Source: Lingula anatina
Taxonomy: Eukaryota; Brachiopoda; Lingulata; Lingulida; Lingulidae
Length of the DNA stretch: 54,549 nt
Reading direction: 5' to 3'
Assembly (NCBI RefSeq): GCF_001039355.2
Contig: NW_019774269.1
Coordinates: 471,987-526,535 of the forward strand
This document shows positions 1 to 11,920 of this stretch, piece by piece (the stretch's first letter is position 1; each line of letters starts with the position of its first letter). A model generated the notes under the pieces. It did not search any database. It saw only the letters and a program-made list of their open reading frames with translations, and was not told the origin of the DNA. The translations under genes and the position numbers were made by a program.

Positions 1-25
1 TTTTTTGTTTTGGAGGGGGCGTCCC

Positions 26-60
<35 letters not shown>

Positions 61-192
61 AATTCCCCCCCCCCCCCCCCCGGAATTTGGATATTTTACA
101 CAACTCCACCTGCTCCCTCGGTAGCTTCGCCCCCTCGTGTCCGCTGACTGCCCCCCCCCCCCCCCCTGGCATTTTGCTTAGGCTACGGCCCT
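1..192. repeat. Degraded MITE with G and C homopolymers
   Basis: G runs of about 25 and C runs of 14-18 dominate. The right edge (near 168-192) reads, in reverse complement, as a cagggccgtagcc-type terminus followed by a G-rich stretch, like the MITE family at 11188, 11759, 38684 and 48930. It is probably an old copy cut by the window edge. Homopolymer lengths may be sequencing artefacts. Confidence 0.35.
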
Positions 193-344
193 GTTGATGG
201 TATGGAAACACATGTCAAAATCTGTTTTGAAACGTTGTTGCACTGTGGAAAGGCTGGATGTCTACCAGGCATGATGAGAGAAAAAAGACTGTTGAAGAGA
301 TGACGGAAAAAACACAGTTCCAATCAGCCCCCCCACCTCCCCAC

Positions 345-1440
345 CCCAAAATATACCCCCTACCCTGTTACTTTCAGTTTTCAAATATTTTTTTTACATC
401 TTTATATACTTTCTTGTTCACCTTTGTTGAAATTGTTTACATAAAATGTGTTTGTAATTACCTGTGGTCATTTTAGAATTTTAATCAAGTTCAATAAATT
501 AAGCCTATTAAAATACAATGAGATAATCTACCATGCATCTTGCATCTTGCAGTCAACAACTTGCCGCGTTTTCATTGGCTTACTCCAAGGTTACATGACT
601 TTCAGTTTTGACTTAGTACTACAGACAGCGGGGGAAAACATTTGGAATTTGTTATAAAGAAATTAATAAAATATCAAAAGGATTATGTAGCTAATGTGAT
701 GTTCCATCATTATAAATAATTTCGTTATCTCAATGGAAATAAAAACTTGAAGACTACTTCAGTCCCTTTTCATTGTCCACGGTCATTCTGTCAGATTTTT
801 ACATGTACTTTTTATACTTGTTCTTCCTGTTTGAAATTTGTAATTTTCTTGCTCACATGAAATCACAATTTCTCATGATAGGGATTATAAGTACAAAATT
901 GTAGCCTTAGAGTTAGCCAATGAAAACGCGGCAAGTTATTGGCTGCAAGATGCATGGTAAAACTCGAAAAAGACCACAGGTAATGCATTTCTAAATTTCC
1001 ATTTGAAAGCATTTTTTCCATCAAAAAGCAATTTTTTTTATTTGACATCGATTAACAAGAAAATTTTGAATAATTGTGAAAACTGCTTGTAAAGTGAAAG
1101 GTTTAGGGTGGGAGTTGCACTACAAAATATTTTGCCAATGCACGACACAACGAAAAGACACAATCTTTGAATTTGTACTTTATTCTAGTAGGCAATTAGG
1201 TATTTTTGTAGTATACCCCCACCCTGTAACTTCCTGAAACTTTCATTTTTCAAACATTTTTTACATTTTCTTTTTACCTATGTCAAAGCTGTTGAAATAA
1301 AATGTCTTTATTAATCCTGTTTAAATGTTTTTATTAATACACCACATTGAAATACAGGTTGTACAATGTGAAAACTTACAATGTACCCGCAGTCAATAAC
1401 TTGCTGCGTTTTCGTCGCCTAACTCTACCTTATTTAATGT
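345..1440. repeat. Three diverged copies of one repeat (two direct, one inverted)
   Basis: Positions 345-600 and 1205-1440 are diverged direct copies: both start with a C-rich block (ataccccc), then ctgttactttc/ctgtaacttcc, and both end with a core around AACTTGCCGCGTTTTC. Positions about 885-1010 carry the same core in reverse complement. No coding potential is visible. It may be a MITE cluster, or a duplicated upstream segment of the integrase-type gene that follows. Confidence 0.55.
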
Positions 1441-1566
1441 GAACATAGGATTGATACATTGTATACTTGGACTTTCTCTGTGAAATTATTATTAATTACA
1501 ATTATTAATTATTATAATTATTATGAGCTACTTGTTGTTTATGATATTTATGATATTCTTCTTTAG

Positions 1567-4500
1567 ATGAGCATATACTAGACTACTGTCAAAAAGAAGT
1601 TCCCTATAAAATCATTCCACAGTTGCTAGCTAAGTACCACAATGTAGAGATTAGGTAAGACTTTGGGTAAAGCTAATGATAAATATGTATATCCCGCTAT
1701 ACTGCAGCTTTAAGTAAGAGGGAGCTTGTAATGTTTGGGTAAAGGAAATTAAGAGGATAAAAAATCTTTGTTTCTGCCAAAGAATTAATTTTCCTGGAGT
1801 AAACAATAATTTTCATACTTACTAATGTTTAATGAATGTATTTTTACATTAAAAGTTAGTCCCTGTTTTTTATTCAAAAAAGTTTGTTTTGTTTTTTTTT
1901 AAGACATTGTAACAGAACATAGCCATCAATGGAGATCATGTGGTCTAAAAACAAGCTCAGATAAAAGAATAATAGATCTAATTGCAGTTTTTTTTTTTTG
2001 ATAACACATAATATATATTATTTCTATGAGTTATTCACAATGTTTTTATTGTGAAATTTAGATCTCACACGAATAGTCATTATCCCTTAAAATTTGTCTG
2101 GTTAAGTTTTATTTGTTTTTGTATTTTTATAATTATATATATATATATTAAAAAAACATCAACCATAAAGTATTTTTTTAAAGTTCTTAAAGTACCACTT
2201 TTGTTAATTAAAATATGACCTCTGCCCATTTCTTATATATTTTTAGTTATAATGCTGTTAAAAAAAGAGCTAAGAAGCTTGGCATCAACAAAAGGGGACC
2301 TGGAACAACTTCAGAAGCAGAGGTCATTGCAGCACTGCAGGTTTAGCATTTTAAAATTTATACTATTGTCTACTCAATATGTATGTTCCGTTAGAAATTA
2401 AAGTGCTGTTTATGTTTGTGTATGTATGTTTAACCTGTGCGGCTTGGGGTCAAAATGATATATCACTTTCATCGATAACAACACCTAGCTAGTTATTAAG
2501 TTGTGCTTCTGTGTATGCTATTTATGTTTTAGGATGAACTGACATCTGCCTCATCACTTGTAGGCTACAGGGAGATGACCTCTATTCTCCGCAAAAAAGG
2601 TTTGATTGTTAGAAGGTAAGAATTTATTAAAACATATCAGTATGTACTTGATGTTCAGGGTTCTCCCTATGCGATCTTTTTTGCTGATACGCTTCTTTTT
2701 TGCCAACACAATTCTTTTAACTCTGCTACCCTTGAAGAGAGTGTGTGCCCAATGCCTTTAATTAATGCCTTTAATCTTGACAACTGTGAAGTAAACAACT
2801 TGTGTGCATACTTGATTCAAGTTGAATCTCTTGTGTGCACATTAAGTTGTTTTATTTTATTCTGCCTGGCACCTGGGCTATGTTGTTACGATTCAATGAG
2901 ATGCCACCTTCATTACTCTGAAGTGTAAAATAATATCGCTACCGGAATAATTGTGCCCCCCAGAAAGCTTTCAGAAATTTATATTAGTGCCTAGCGGAAT
3001 AATTGTATATTTTTTTCCGGGAGTACTGTTCCTTATAATTTGCCATTTTGATAGCATTGTTTGATGCATAGTTTGCTTGCTCCATTGTTTCTGTGAGCTT
3101 TCTGAGATACTTTTCTTTTCCTGCTTTTCTCCTGTTCTCAGAGAGCGTCATTTTCTAATTCCAGTGAATCGATTCTTTTACCCCTCTTCTCCAACATCCA
3201 ATTCATGCTTGTCTTTTAATTTCTCTATATTTGTGCCAAATTTTTCCTTGAATTTAAGTAAGATTTTAGTGACAGTTTCAGGGACCATTTCTTCCACAAT
3301 GTCTTTTAGATCATTTGTTTTTACATTTTTTTTTATTTCACATTCTATTTAGTCTAGCTTTACAAAAATTAAAGAAGTTTCTTCTGTGCTTGTGTTACAA
3401 ACTTTACTGGCTGACTGGTGGATTTCTTGTCAGCTGTGGTTTTCATTCTGTCTCTCATAGAACTTTTTGAATCTTTGTTTATCTCAAAGTATTTTGATTC
3501 ATTTTTTATATTTTTGATATTTATTGTTATATATATATGTATGTATAGAGATAGAAATGTATTTTCGGGGCATTAAGGCTGACGTGGGACTATTGTTTTC
3601 CAGTGAGCAGTACTCACGGATGCACCCGTATTGAAGCACATTTGTCATGATCTGTCAGTTGTTTAGTTGTAGTATATGTTATGATGAATGTCAGATACAG
3701 CTTGATAACAAAATCCAAGTCATCTAATCAGCTTTCACTCGCAGGAGACACAAATTTATGTATCCATATATTTTATATTTCTTACTGATTGTTAGAATTT
3801 GTCAGATAACTAAGATTTAGTTTTATAGCTCTAAACACATGCAAAATTGTCCTAAATACTCCATAGCAACTTGCATAATATCTTGCTGTTAGTGGGACTA
3901 AAGAACTTAAGATTGCATGAAATTGCACCCTTTTTGCATGAAATAATGAAAATTTTTCCTCCAAAAACAAAACACTTGCAAAAAAAATTTACGGGCTTTT
4001 TCGTTTCTTGGTGAGAACTCTTGATGTCTTGAAGTATTTGCCATCCAAAATTACCTTTTAAAATGGGCAATTTCCTTTGATAAATATACAGTAATCAGGT
4101 TTTGACCTTTGATGTTTACATGTACATTTGAATTTTTAGAAATACTGTAATGCAGCTTCTAAGAACACTGGACCCAGAGGGAGTAGAAATTCGCAGGAGG
4201 AGGAGACTGAAGCGCAAAGTTTACATAAGTCCTGGTCCTAACTATGCATGGCATGTTGATGGGTAGGGTTAGCATGTTTACAAATATTTGTTTTTACAAA
4301 GAATATTTCCTACATCACTTTCTTATTAAATATATTTCCTACTTATATACTTTTATCATAAATAAATAAAATAGTTTATTCATACATGTAGTACAAGTAA
4401 AAATACAGTAAAAATGAAAAGACTTTATGCATAATAGAGTTTATATTTCATTGATCAGTAATTTTTGACTACTTTCAATCATTTAACATATTGCTGCATG

Positions 4501-7500
4501 TAGGTTTTTATGCTACGATAGGGCAAATGTAGTTAAATTTAACACAAGCTATTGTAAATGATATTTGAAAAATAGATACATTTGTTATTAAGATGGTGTT
4601 ATTTCTATAAAAATTGAGTTGTATGAATGGTATACATACATGTACCAGTTTTCAAGTGCTTTTAATACCCCTCTTTAAATATCATATAACATTTCTTCAC
4701 AGGAATGACAAATTAAAGCCATTTGGTTTTGCAGTCCATGGTGCCATAGATGGGTTTGTTATTAACATTTGTTGTTGACAATTGTGTTTTAAAAACAGGG
4801 GCGGATTTAGACTGTCTTCTGGGTCTTCCGGAAGACGGTCAGATTTCCAAGTTTACATTAAAGGCTAACTCATTTTTTTGTCAGAAGACGGTGAAAAATG
4901 AAGAATGGATCAACAAAGATAATTGGGAAAGCTGTCAAAAAATATCTCTGAATCCGCCCCTGAAAAATATATACCTTAATAGAAAATAAAGCTGATAACA
5001 ATATTAACAATGGTAATGCCCTTGCCCTCTTTGTAGATAATTATTTAAATGCAAACTTACAGTAGTGCTGTTTCCCTGGAGATATAATTATGTACTATAA
5101 CTTATATAGTGAGAGCTTTGTATGAAAAACAATTGGCCTTTTGTGTAAAAATGTTTAATAGCTTGGTAGGTGGATCATAAATGAGAAATATCAAACACAA
5201 GCCAGAATAATCCATAACATTTGCTTATGGCAACCTGAGCGAAGGCCTTCATTAGATAGATGTGAGTAGATGTTGAAACTCACTCACCTCTAGCTGGTAC
5301 AGCAGCATGAACTCTCTTTTAAATGTCACGTAAATGCCCCCCCTCCCCCCCCCCCCCAAAAAAAAAAAAGAATAACAAAAAATTCATATCCAGGGGTGTT
5401 TGGTGACGGCTGATGTAGATAACTTCTTGTATTTAATGCGGGATAAATTTAAGTTGATACTGAGGCTGTAATCTTACATTTTCTGAAATGCCAGGGCTGG
5501 ACAACATGTAAAAGTGTAGTATGATTCCAATTTAATAAGCATTAATAAGCATAAATTCATATCTTATAAAATGCTAATGGTGTTATTTCATGTATAATTT
5601 TATTATATGTTCATTTCAGGTATTCTAGGATGATTCTCTGGTTAAATGTTGCTCCCTCCAACAAGGATCCCGCTATTATTTCTTATTTCTATATGCAAAC
5701 CGTGGCAGCACTCCATGGTATGTACATCTGTGCATTGTTAAATTTGCATGGTAGTGTATTCTCCTGCTGGTGTGTAATCAGAGGGATTATTCTTAGCTAT
5801 TTTTAGGGGGTTATTTTTGTCAAAAGAGTGTTTTGTCTTCAAATAGCTTTGGTTTGAGGCTGTCAGATGTAATATGTAATATGCTGCATTCCAAGAAAAG
5901 TATTTTAAACAAAAATAAATTCAAAATTTTTTGAACCTAAATTATTGTAACCTTTGTGCATAATCTGTGGTTTAAAAAGTATTCTAACTCATTAGGTTGT
6001 CCAAGCCTCCTACAGACAGACCCAGGAGTAGAAAATGGTATAATTGCTGCGCTTCAATGTACTTTCCGGGTTAATCATGAAGATGAGTTAGCAGGTTCCA
6101 AGAGTCATAAATATGGCAAATCTACTACTAATCAGGTGGAAATAATTCCTAACTAGTCACTGCTACCTATTAAAAAATAATCTAAATCGAGTCACTGGAC
6201 CTCACAACTGAACTTATTTACTTAGCTGCTCTTGCCTGCTAGTTTACCTGAATCTATACTAAATGAAGTAAAAACAACTCAGTTACTGAACATGAACAAC
6301 AAAAATACTGAAAAGATTCATTAGTACGGCTGTTAATAAATTAGGAAATGTTCCTTATATATTATTAGTGTCTAATTGTACCACCAGTGTATGTGCTGGT
6401 GGTACACATGGTTTTACTCCTGACCTGTCTTGTCCGCCAGCTCTGCCGCCAAGTCACCGTTACCATTTGTCCTACAATAGAAGAGACTGCATATCCAACC
6501 CATCTCTTGGATTTTAGACTCGTAATATATGAACTCAATCCATGTAAATTTGGGGCTTTGTGGGTGTTGGGGTCTAGGTGTGGCACTCGTTGCAATGCAC
6601 CCCTGTTCATAACTTTCATAATGAAATGCTGAATAACTTGAACAAATTGTTAGAATACTTTCCACAGATGGCCTAGAGAAATTCATATGTGGAGTGTTCA
6701 AATATGCTGTTGGATTCCACTTTTAATCTTTGCCAAAGATTCTCAGAAACAGCCATAATATTAAGGGTAGCTACTACGCTAAGGGTCATCTTTCCTCTTT
6801 GTGAGTTTGGGAAAATTGGTGCATTTTCTCGGGAGTAGCAAACAAATGATGCCGAAACTGCTAACTCCCTCTAATTCAGAAACCGTAAGTGGTAGAGAGG
6901 TCTGTTTTTTTTTTTTTCAGCTTGACAAGTGCAACAGTGGCGCTGGTGTCCTTTTTATTTATAATTTATTTTGTTGTTGTTTACCATATGATTTACAAGT
7001 TGTGCGCCCATTTAGTACCTTATATCTACCAAAACTTTCTCAGAGAGGCCCATATTTACTATTGAACTTGAATTAATATACTCGCAATGTAACTGTCATC
7101 TTGAAATCTACCTTTCAACTACTTATTGCCATTCACCACACTTCACATATTTGGAATTAAACTTTTACATTTCTCCATGATTTTTTGTTAATTGTAATGG
7201 TGTAGCTGTACACAGGATCGCCTCTCTGATCCTTTAGCTGATCCTTCATGGAAAAAGCACTTCAAAGTGATCACAGTGGTTTACTGAGTTTTTTCCATGG
7301 GGGGCAACATTATGTTTAAATGTTGATACATTCAAACACACAACATGAACCTACTGACAACATTACTTCTTGTCTCATTACAGCGCATTGAAAGTTGGTG
7401 GTCATATTACAGGCGCAATCGGATAGATTGGTGGATGGACAAGTTCTATGAACTGGTGCGAAATCAACAATTCAACAAAGATAATGATACCCATGTGTAA

Positions 7501-8654
7501 GTACAACAATCAAACAGACATTCTAAGCATCAATGATGTTTTTTAAAACCGTGCTTTGTCTCTTTTTTGGGGGTTCTCCTGCGCGTACTCCAGCTGGTGG
7601 TACAATATCTGGAGGCGGTATCGCCTATCTGATCCTGTAGGTGTCTCTTGCTTTATAATAAATTTACTCGCATTGTAACTGCACCTCATTTCAAGAATTA
7701 ATCACAGACAAATTGAATTCATTGTCACATTCACATATCATTCAGGAAATGTATCCGCTTCTGCTATATGAGCTTAATCCAGCAGGAGCTGGATGATATT
7801 AAAGAAAGATGGAATGGGCACAACATTCTACCGTCCCCAAATGCCAGGTGCCCAAATGGCAGACCAAATGTTTTGTTCCACCTTCCAGAAAACACAGGCA
7901 ACAAACTAAGCAATTGCTGCTTCTTTGTTACACATATGCTATGGCAAGGATGTAAACAGGCCTATCCAACTACCAGGCTTGGCATCGAAGGATCCAAAAT
8001 TCACCGGTAGATCATAACGTGCTACCCATTTTGAAGGTGTCAGGGGTGGATTTAGGCGTTCTTCTGGGTCTTCTGGAAGATAGTAAGATTTCCAAGTTTA
8101 CATAGTGGGCCATCTAACTTTTTCTGTCAGAGACGGTCAAAAATTTTCATTCGGAGTCTGGCCGTTGGGTAGGCCTGGTGATGCGGCAAATTTTTATTTT
8201 GCTCAATTAAAGGATTATATGTTGTCAAGGGGTAACTACAATTTCAGGTTTAATGAATCTAAAGGTCTTTTGTGATTTCTATTATTTGACTTGTGATTCT
8301 GAACAATAAATTAAAGACAAACTGTGATTTAAGAGTGTGATCTAGATCATCGGTTAATTGTAAAAGAAGGGATAAAGATGTATTTCAAATTGTATGTTTT
8401 ATTTATAACATTTCATGTTTGCCAAAATAATTGTAGGTGCAGAAGACCATTTGAAACCAATCTCTCCTGAAGCCATAAGATTTGGTTTTACAAATACTGT
8501 GCAGCAAACCATCAGTGGATGTCCTGCCTTTGACGATTACGCATCCAATATATTTCGTGCAAAGGGCTGGGCTGAGCCAGCAGACTTTCAAGAAGCACTT
8601 CACTTTTACACAGAATTACGTAGATTAGCAACAAATGAGTTGCTTGATATTTAA
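1567..8654 (+). CDS. Integrase-core (DDE) protein, 10 visible exons, 5' end missing
   Basis: Exons: 1567-1654, 2247-2340, 2533-2615, 4140-4262, 4703-4753, 5620-5717, 5996-6135, 7384-7496, 7746-7897, 8437-8654 (stop TAA). All phases agree and give about 385 residues. Introns are GT-AG except the last, which uses a CAG|GC donor. The first visible exon enters mid-codon, so at least one upstream exon exists and was not found. Residues about 10-60 look like a helix-turn-helix (QLLAKYHNVEISYNAVKKRA). The catalytic core has D128 (AWHVDG), D187 (LLQTDPGVEN) and E228 (RIESWW), with 40 residues between the second D and the E. The C-terminal part (CIRFCYMSLIQQELDDIKER) fits a family I recall as the eukaryotic 'integrase core domain' proteins of fish, corals and fungi. 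The fold implies DNA strand transfer, but activity is not shown. No reverse transcriptase, gag or LTR lies nearby, so it is not a simple retroelement. Confidence 0.85.
1749..2090 (-). mobile_element. TTAA-flanked MITE, copy 1 (intron 1 of the integrase gene)
   Basis: This is a reverse-orientation copy of the roughly 345-bp family whose best copy is 37459-37809. Both ends carry TTAA (1749-1752 and 2087-2090), with gaggataa and ttatcccttaa just inside. The internal phrases ttcctggagtaaacaat, catcaatggagatcatgtggtct and atttctatgagttattcacaatg are shared. There is no ORF. Confidence 0.8.
2616..4139. other. Intron of the integrase gene, no recognised feature
   Basis: This AT-rich 1.5-kb intron lies between exons 3 and 4. 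It contains only short ORFs without family resemblance. A phrase like cggaataattgt occurs twice (near 2941 and 2996), hinting at a small old duplication. Nothing else is recognised. Confidence 0.5.
4796..4962. mobile_element. Small MITE with CAGGGGCGGAT termini
   Basis: The left end reads CAGGGGCGGATTTAG and the right end CTGAATCCGCCCCTG, nearly perfect inverted repeats about 15 bp long enclosing 167 bp. Such ends resemble hAT-like non-autonomous elements. Target duplication is unclear in the A-rich flanks. A truncated copy lies at 8040-8157 inside another MITE. Confidence 0.7.
5337..5372. repeat. C-run followed by A-run
   Basis: About 18 C (interrupted by T) followed by about 12 A, in intron 5 of the integrase gene. 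It is low-complexity only. The rest of this intron (4754-5619) holds the small MITE listed separately and nothing else recognised. Confidence 0.7.
7077..7745. repeat. Two diverged copies of a short dispersed repeat (split by exon 8)
   Basis: Two stretches share tactcgca(a/t)tgtaact and a phrase like tatcgcctctctgatcct...tag. One is about 7077-7240 in intron 7; the other is about 7600-7740 in intron 8. The second phrase recurs near 30750 (cacctctctgatcctctag) in the HECT gene. It is probably an old SINE or MITE, and too diverged to classify. Confidence 0.35.
7957..8177. mobile_element. MITE (CAGGCCTA termini) with nested second MITE, last intron of integrase gene
   Basis: The left end CAGGCCTATCCAAC and right end GTTGGGTAGGCCTG are inverted. 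The left arm (about 85 bp, including attcaccggtagatc) matches the arms of the 324-bp element at 52384-52707. Inside it, about 8040-8157 matches the CAGGGGCGGAT-type MITE of 4796-4962, so a second insertion occurred within the first. Together with exon phase, this supports a GC donor at 7898 rather than read-through coding. Confidence 0.7.
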
Positions 8655-9840
8655 ATTAAAACAATGATGAATTTTAATATAAATATAACTTTAGACATTT
8701 GTAAGGACAATTATTTATACCTTGCTACTCTGAATTATTTTGTCTTTACTAGAGATGTTATGATAGGTCATTGGTCACTTATTGTTATCATTCTTGTCAT
8801 TTTGAAGTTATATATGAAGTTTGAATATAGTCAATTTACTCCAATAGAGTTAAATATAATATAAAGAAAAGGAAACAAACTTTATAGTATTATTCTAGTT
8901 TTATTCAATGCAACTGCAGGGTATGAGAGCAATTTATTAGCATTCCTTATGTGTATATCAGCACATCCGGATAACAATAGGGTGCTTCATGAAAAAGCAT
9001 TTTTACAATTTTGTGTCCAAACATAACTGTGTATCTTAAACATTTCAATTTTTAAACCATTGTGCACGTAAAATTTGTATACAATTTCAATTTAAGCCTC
9101 TTTTTTACTAACTTATTATAAGCATGGAAAAATGGAACTGATTTATCAGTGCTTTGAAGTTTTTAATTTGTCTAATGGGAAAGCTAGACAAAATATTAGA
9201 ATGAAAATTTCTATGTTACACTTCAGATAAATGTGCAATAGATTGTCTTTCATGAATAACCGAGTTCATGTCTAACTCACTTCAGTCCTTGTGTAAAAAA
9301 CATGGAATAAAACTTAATCTCAATTAGGCAATTGTAAAATTCAGTTCAGGAAAACATGTTTCTAACCTTTTTCACTTCACAAGCAGGTAGGGAAATCCTG
9401 CATTTTTTCCCCAAATAACCCCAGCAACAGCACACCTCTTAGCGAAAAGCTGTGTAAAGATAGTTTCTGAAAGAACATCATGCAAATGTCCACTTATTTT
9501 AAAACTAATATTCCATTCGAGGTGAATCAAAATGTGAAACATATGGCAAAGATTTTTTTAAAATGTTCTGTTGGTAGTTTTGCTTTAGTAACTGCTTCCA
9601 TAGGCTAACTCTGCCAGATTTACTGTAAGAAATTTTTGAACTCCACTACTGCTGCCTGTGCTGGAAGTAAGCGATTTACACAGCCCTGATCAATCCCTGC
9701 CTGCACGGTGATACAACAATCACCATGCCCCTTCCTATTAAAAACAACGATGGTAAATTAAGTAGCACATGGCATATCAATATATACTACCTACAGATTT
9801 AATATATACATGTATGACATATCTAACTCGCTCATGTTGT
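8655..9840. other. 3' flank of the integrase gene, no gene seen
   Basis: AT-rich sequence. AATAAA occurs at about 9306, but which signal ends the transcript cannot be told. No conserved ORF and no clear repeat were recognised. Confidence 0.4.
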
Positions 9841-10185
9841 TTAAAGGCATAATAACTCTTTGTATGAGACCTATATTTCACAATAAAAACCTTGTGAATA
9901 ACTCATAGAAATATAATATATTCTGTTTTACCACAAAAACAGCAGTTATAGCTTTTATTCTGATATTTGAACTTGTCTTTAGACCACGTGACCTCCATTG
10001 ATGTCTATACTCTGTTAAAATCTCTTAAGAGATTTTAACAAAAAACCAAACTTTTTAGAAAAAAACCAGGGACTAACTTTGAATGTAAAAATGGATTCAT
10101 TAACCATTGGTAAGCATGGGAAAATTGTTGTTTACTCCAGGAAAATTCATTTTTTGGCCGAAACGAAGAGTTATTATTGCTTTAA
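9841..10185 (+). mobile_element. TTAA-flanked MITE, copy 2
   Basis: Starts TTAAAGGCATAATAACTC and ends CGAAGAGTTATTATTGCTTTAA, with TTAA at 9841-9844 and 10182-10185. About 345 bp, no ORF, closely similar to 37459-37809 along its whole length. Confidence 0.85.
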
Positions 10186-10350
10186 GTATCTTACCTAATA
10201 CTTATAATCAATGTTACAAATAACATTAAAGTAGTCTCTACTTATATGCAATAACCTTGCGCGTAGATAAGAAAAATATTGCACCCTAAGGAAGTCGATT
10301 TATAACTTGTAGTGTTAATGGTCTTCACGAGTCTGACTGAAAGGGCTCAC

Positions 10351-10497
10351 ATTGGTACAAAAGCCTCGGACGATTGCCGTGCTGTCCTCTTCACTTTCAT
10401 CATCTACCGTGTCCAATTCAGTCCGGCACGTGAATCGCTTTAAGTAATCTATTTCAAACCTTCCACTAGCGTTCTTCACCAGTGAGAACCTGTGCAT
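10351..10497 (-). CDS. Possible first exon of an unrecognised minus-strand gene
   Basis: On the minus strand an ATG at 10497 opens 49 codons. They encode a polar stretch with an acidic patch (LDTVDDESEEDSTAI) and end at a good donor (AAT|GTGAGC). The GC content and CpG of this block exceed those of the flanks, and it sits in the 4.4-kb gap between two plus-strand genes. No downstream exon was identified to the left, and I do not recognise the sequence. It could be chance or an old pseudogene exon. Confidence 0.25.
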
Positions 10498-11187
10498 TCA
10501 ATGTGCCTTAAATAAGTAACCAGTTCGTATTGAATTTGCACTTTCAGCGAGTCGTATGTAAGAAAATATTTCGTCCCATTAAAAACGTATCCATAAATTA
10601 ATTGATGAGCTGTTCATATTGTAAAATTAAGACCAGTATTTTGTTGGAAAAACAAAAACCGATGCGTCCATTTAAAAAATTGTTTATTTTTAGATTAAAA
10701 AAAAATAATAAATCGCGAACGATTTGGAGGAAGAGGGGGGGGGGGTGATAGGGATCATGGTGATGCCGTTGGTCAGTCGGCAAACTTTACCCCGGGTATA
10801 TACACCGGAGTTAAAATATTTATACATATATATTTAGAGGTTCATCTTATTGATTCGGATGGTATTTTTATTGTGCGCTCTCCTATTCATGAATTTAATT
10901 TTTATGAAAAACATTTCAGTTAAATAAAGTTTATTGTAAAAAAAGAGAGAGGGAACGTGATAACAAAGATAAATACCATTGTGATGATTTTGCTAACTAC
11001 AGGGCCGCTCGCAAACTTTTGACATGTGTACGCACTTTCACTACTCAAAGTTGAACGAAACTGACGAAATTTAGATAAAAGGCCATTTTTGACCTTAATA
11101 TTTTCGTTGAACGCCGTTTTCATCTTCTCCTAAGATGTAGTTAACGATTTATTTTAACTAGAGTTAATGTTTATTCACTGTAACGCA

Positions 11188-11197
11188 GGCCAGTATC

Positions 11198-11230
<33 letters not shown>

Positions 11231-11363
11231 CGAAAGAACCGCCCCTTTCGCTGGGAAAAGGTCAACTCTGGGTAAAATTTGATCTAAGTACAGGAAGTTC
11301 TTCTGGAAAAATTTCCACTTTTCCCATAAAAAGAATCCCACTTTTGAAATGGCTGGCTGCATG
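11188..11363 (+). mobile_element. MITE with CAGGCC-type ends and long G-run
   Basis: Left part caggccagtatccc, then a G run of about 28, then gaaagaaccgccccttt, ctgggaaaaggtc and ctctgggtaaaatttgatct, ending in ttgaaatggctggctgc. It matches 48930-49097 and 38684-38856, and 11759-11920 in reverse. There is no ORF. Confidence 0.7.
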
Positions 11364-11720
11364 GTAACGTATGCATCCACCTTAGTTGATGCAAATGACA
11401 TTATAAATGTACAATTATAATCTGTACAAATACTTAATTATTGAAGACAATTGTTTACCCAAGGCTCTGGACGTAGATCCCATTTTCAGATATTAGATCC
11501 TCCTAGTTTTTTCTTGAGGGATGATTTAACAGGCCTGTTTAGAGGGAAGTAACTTCTTAGTGCAAAAAAGGATTTTTGTGCCTTTTATTAAAATCTAACT
11601 CGAGCATCTATGGATTTGCAGTATCTAGTGAAAATATTTCCTAGGTAGATTGTAGCTTGACGGGGTAGTCAGTATGTTGCCGCACACGTAAAATTTATAT
11701 ATCAAAATGAATATTTTTAT
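11364..11720 (-). mobile_element. 3' fragment of a non-LTR retrotransposon (LINE)
   Basis: It shares gtaac(g/a)tatgcatccac with the 3' tail at 13140-13165, and gagggaagtaact followed by tgcaaaaaagg with 13720-13760, in the same relative order. It is therefore a diverged, minus-strand 3' piece of the LINE family seen at 13124-15170. The MITE at 11188-11363 abuts its end. Confidence 0.5.
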
Positions 11721-11754
11721 GCAATGGATTGGTTATAATAATTTTTACATGTGC

Positions 11755-11920
11755 CCGTGCAGGGCCACAGCCAGAATTTTCAAAAATGGGATTTTTTTCT
11801 AAAAAATAGGACCTTTTCCCATACAAACTTTCATGTACCTAGATCGAATTTTACCCACAGTAGACCTTTTCCCACAAAGAAGGGGCGTTCTTTTGAACCC
11901 CCTCCCAACGTGCCTGGCGT
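11755..11920 (-). mobile_element. MITE, reverse copy of the 11188 family
   Basis: Reads gcagggccacagccag at the left and ggggcgttcttttgaacccc near the right. In reverse complement it follows the order of 48930-49097, including aaaaggtctactgtgggtaaaattcgatctaggt-like phrases. Confidence 0.65.

Noticed and set aside
4750-4989. 79-codon plus-strand ORF
   Set aside because: It starts inside integrase exon 5 in another context and runs through the small MITE with CAGGGGCGGAT ends.
1567-8654. Reading the integrase gene as part of a retrovirus-like or LTR element
   Set aside because: No LTRs, gag, protease or RT in frame or nearby, and the gene has nine introns. The sequence fits the stand-alone eukaryotic integrase-core family better.
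11167-11401. Opposing ORFs with poly-Gly / poly-Pro
   Set aside because: They translate the G homopolymer of a MITE.
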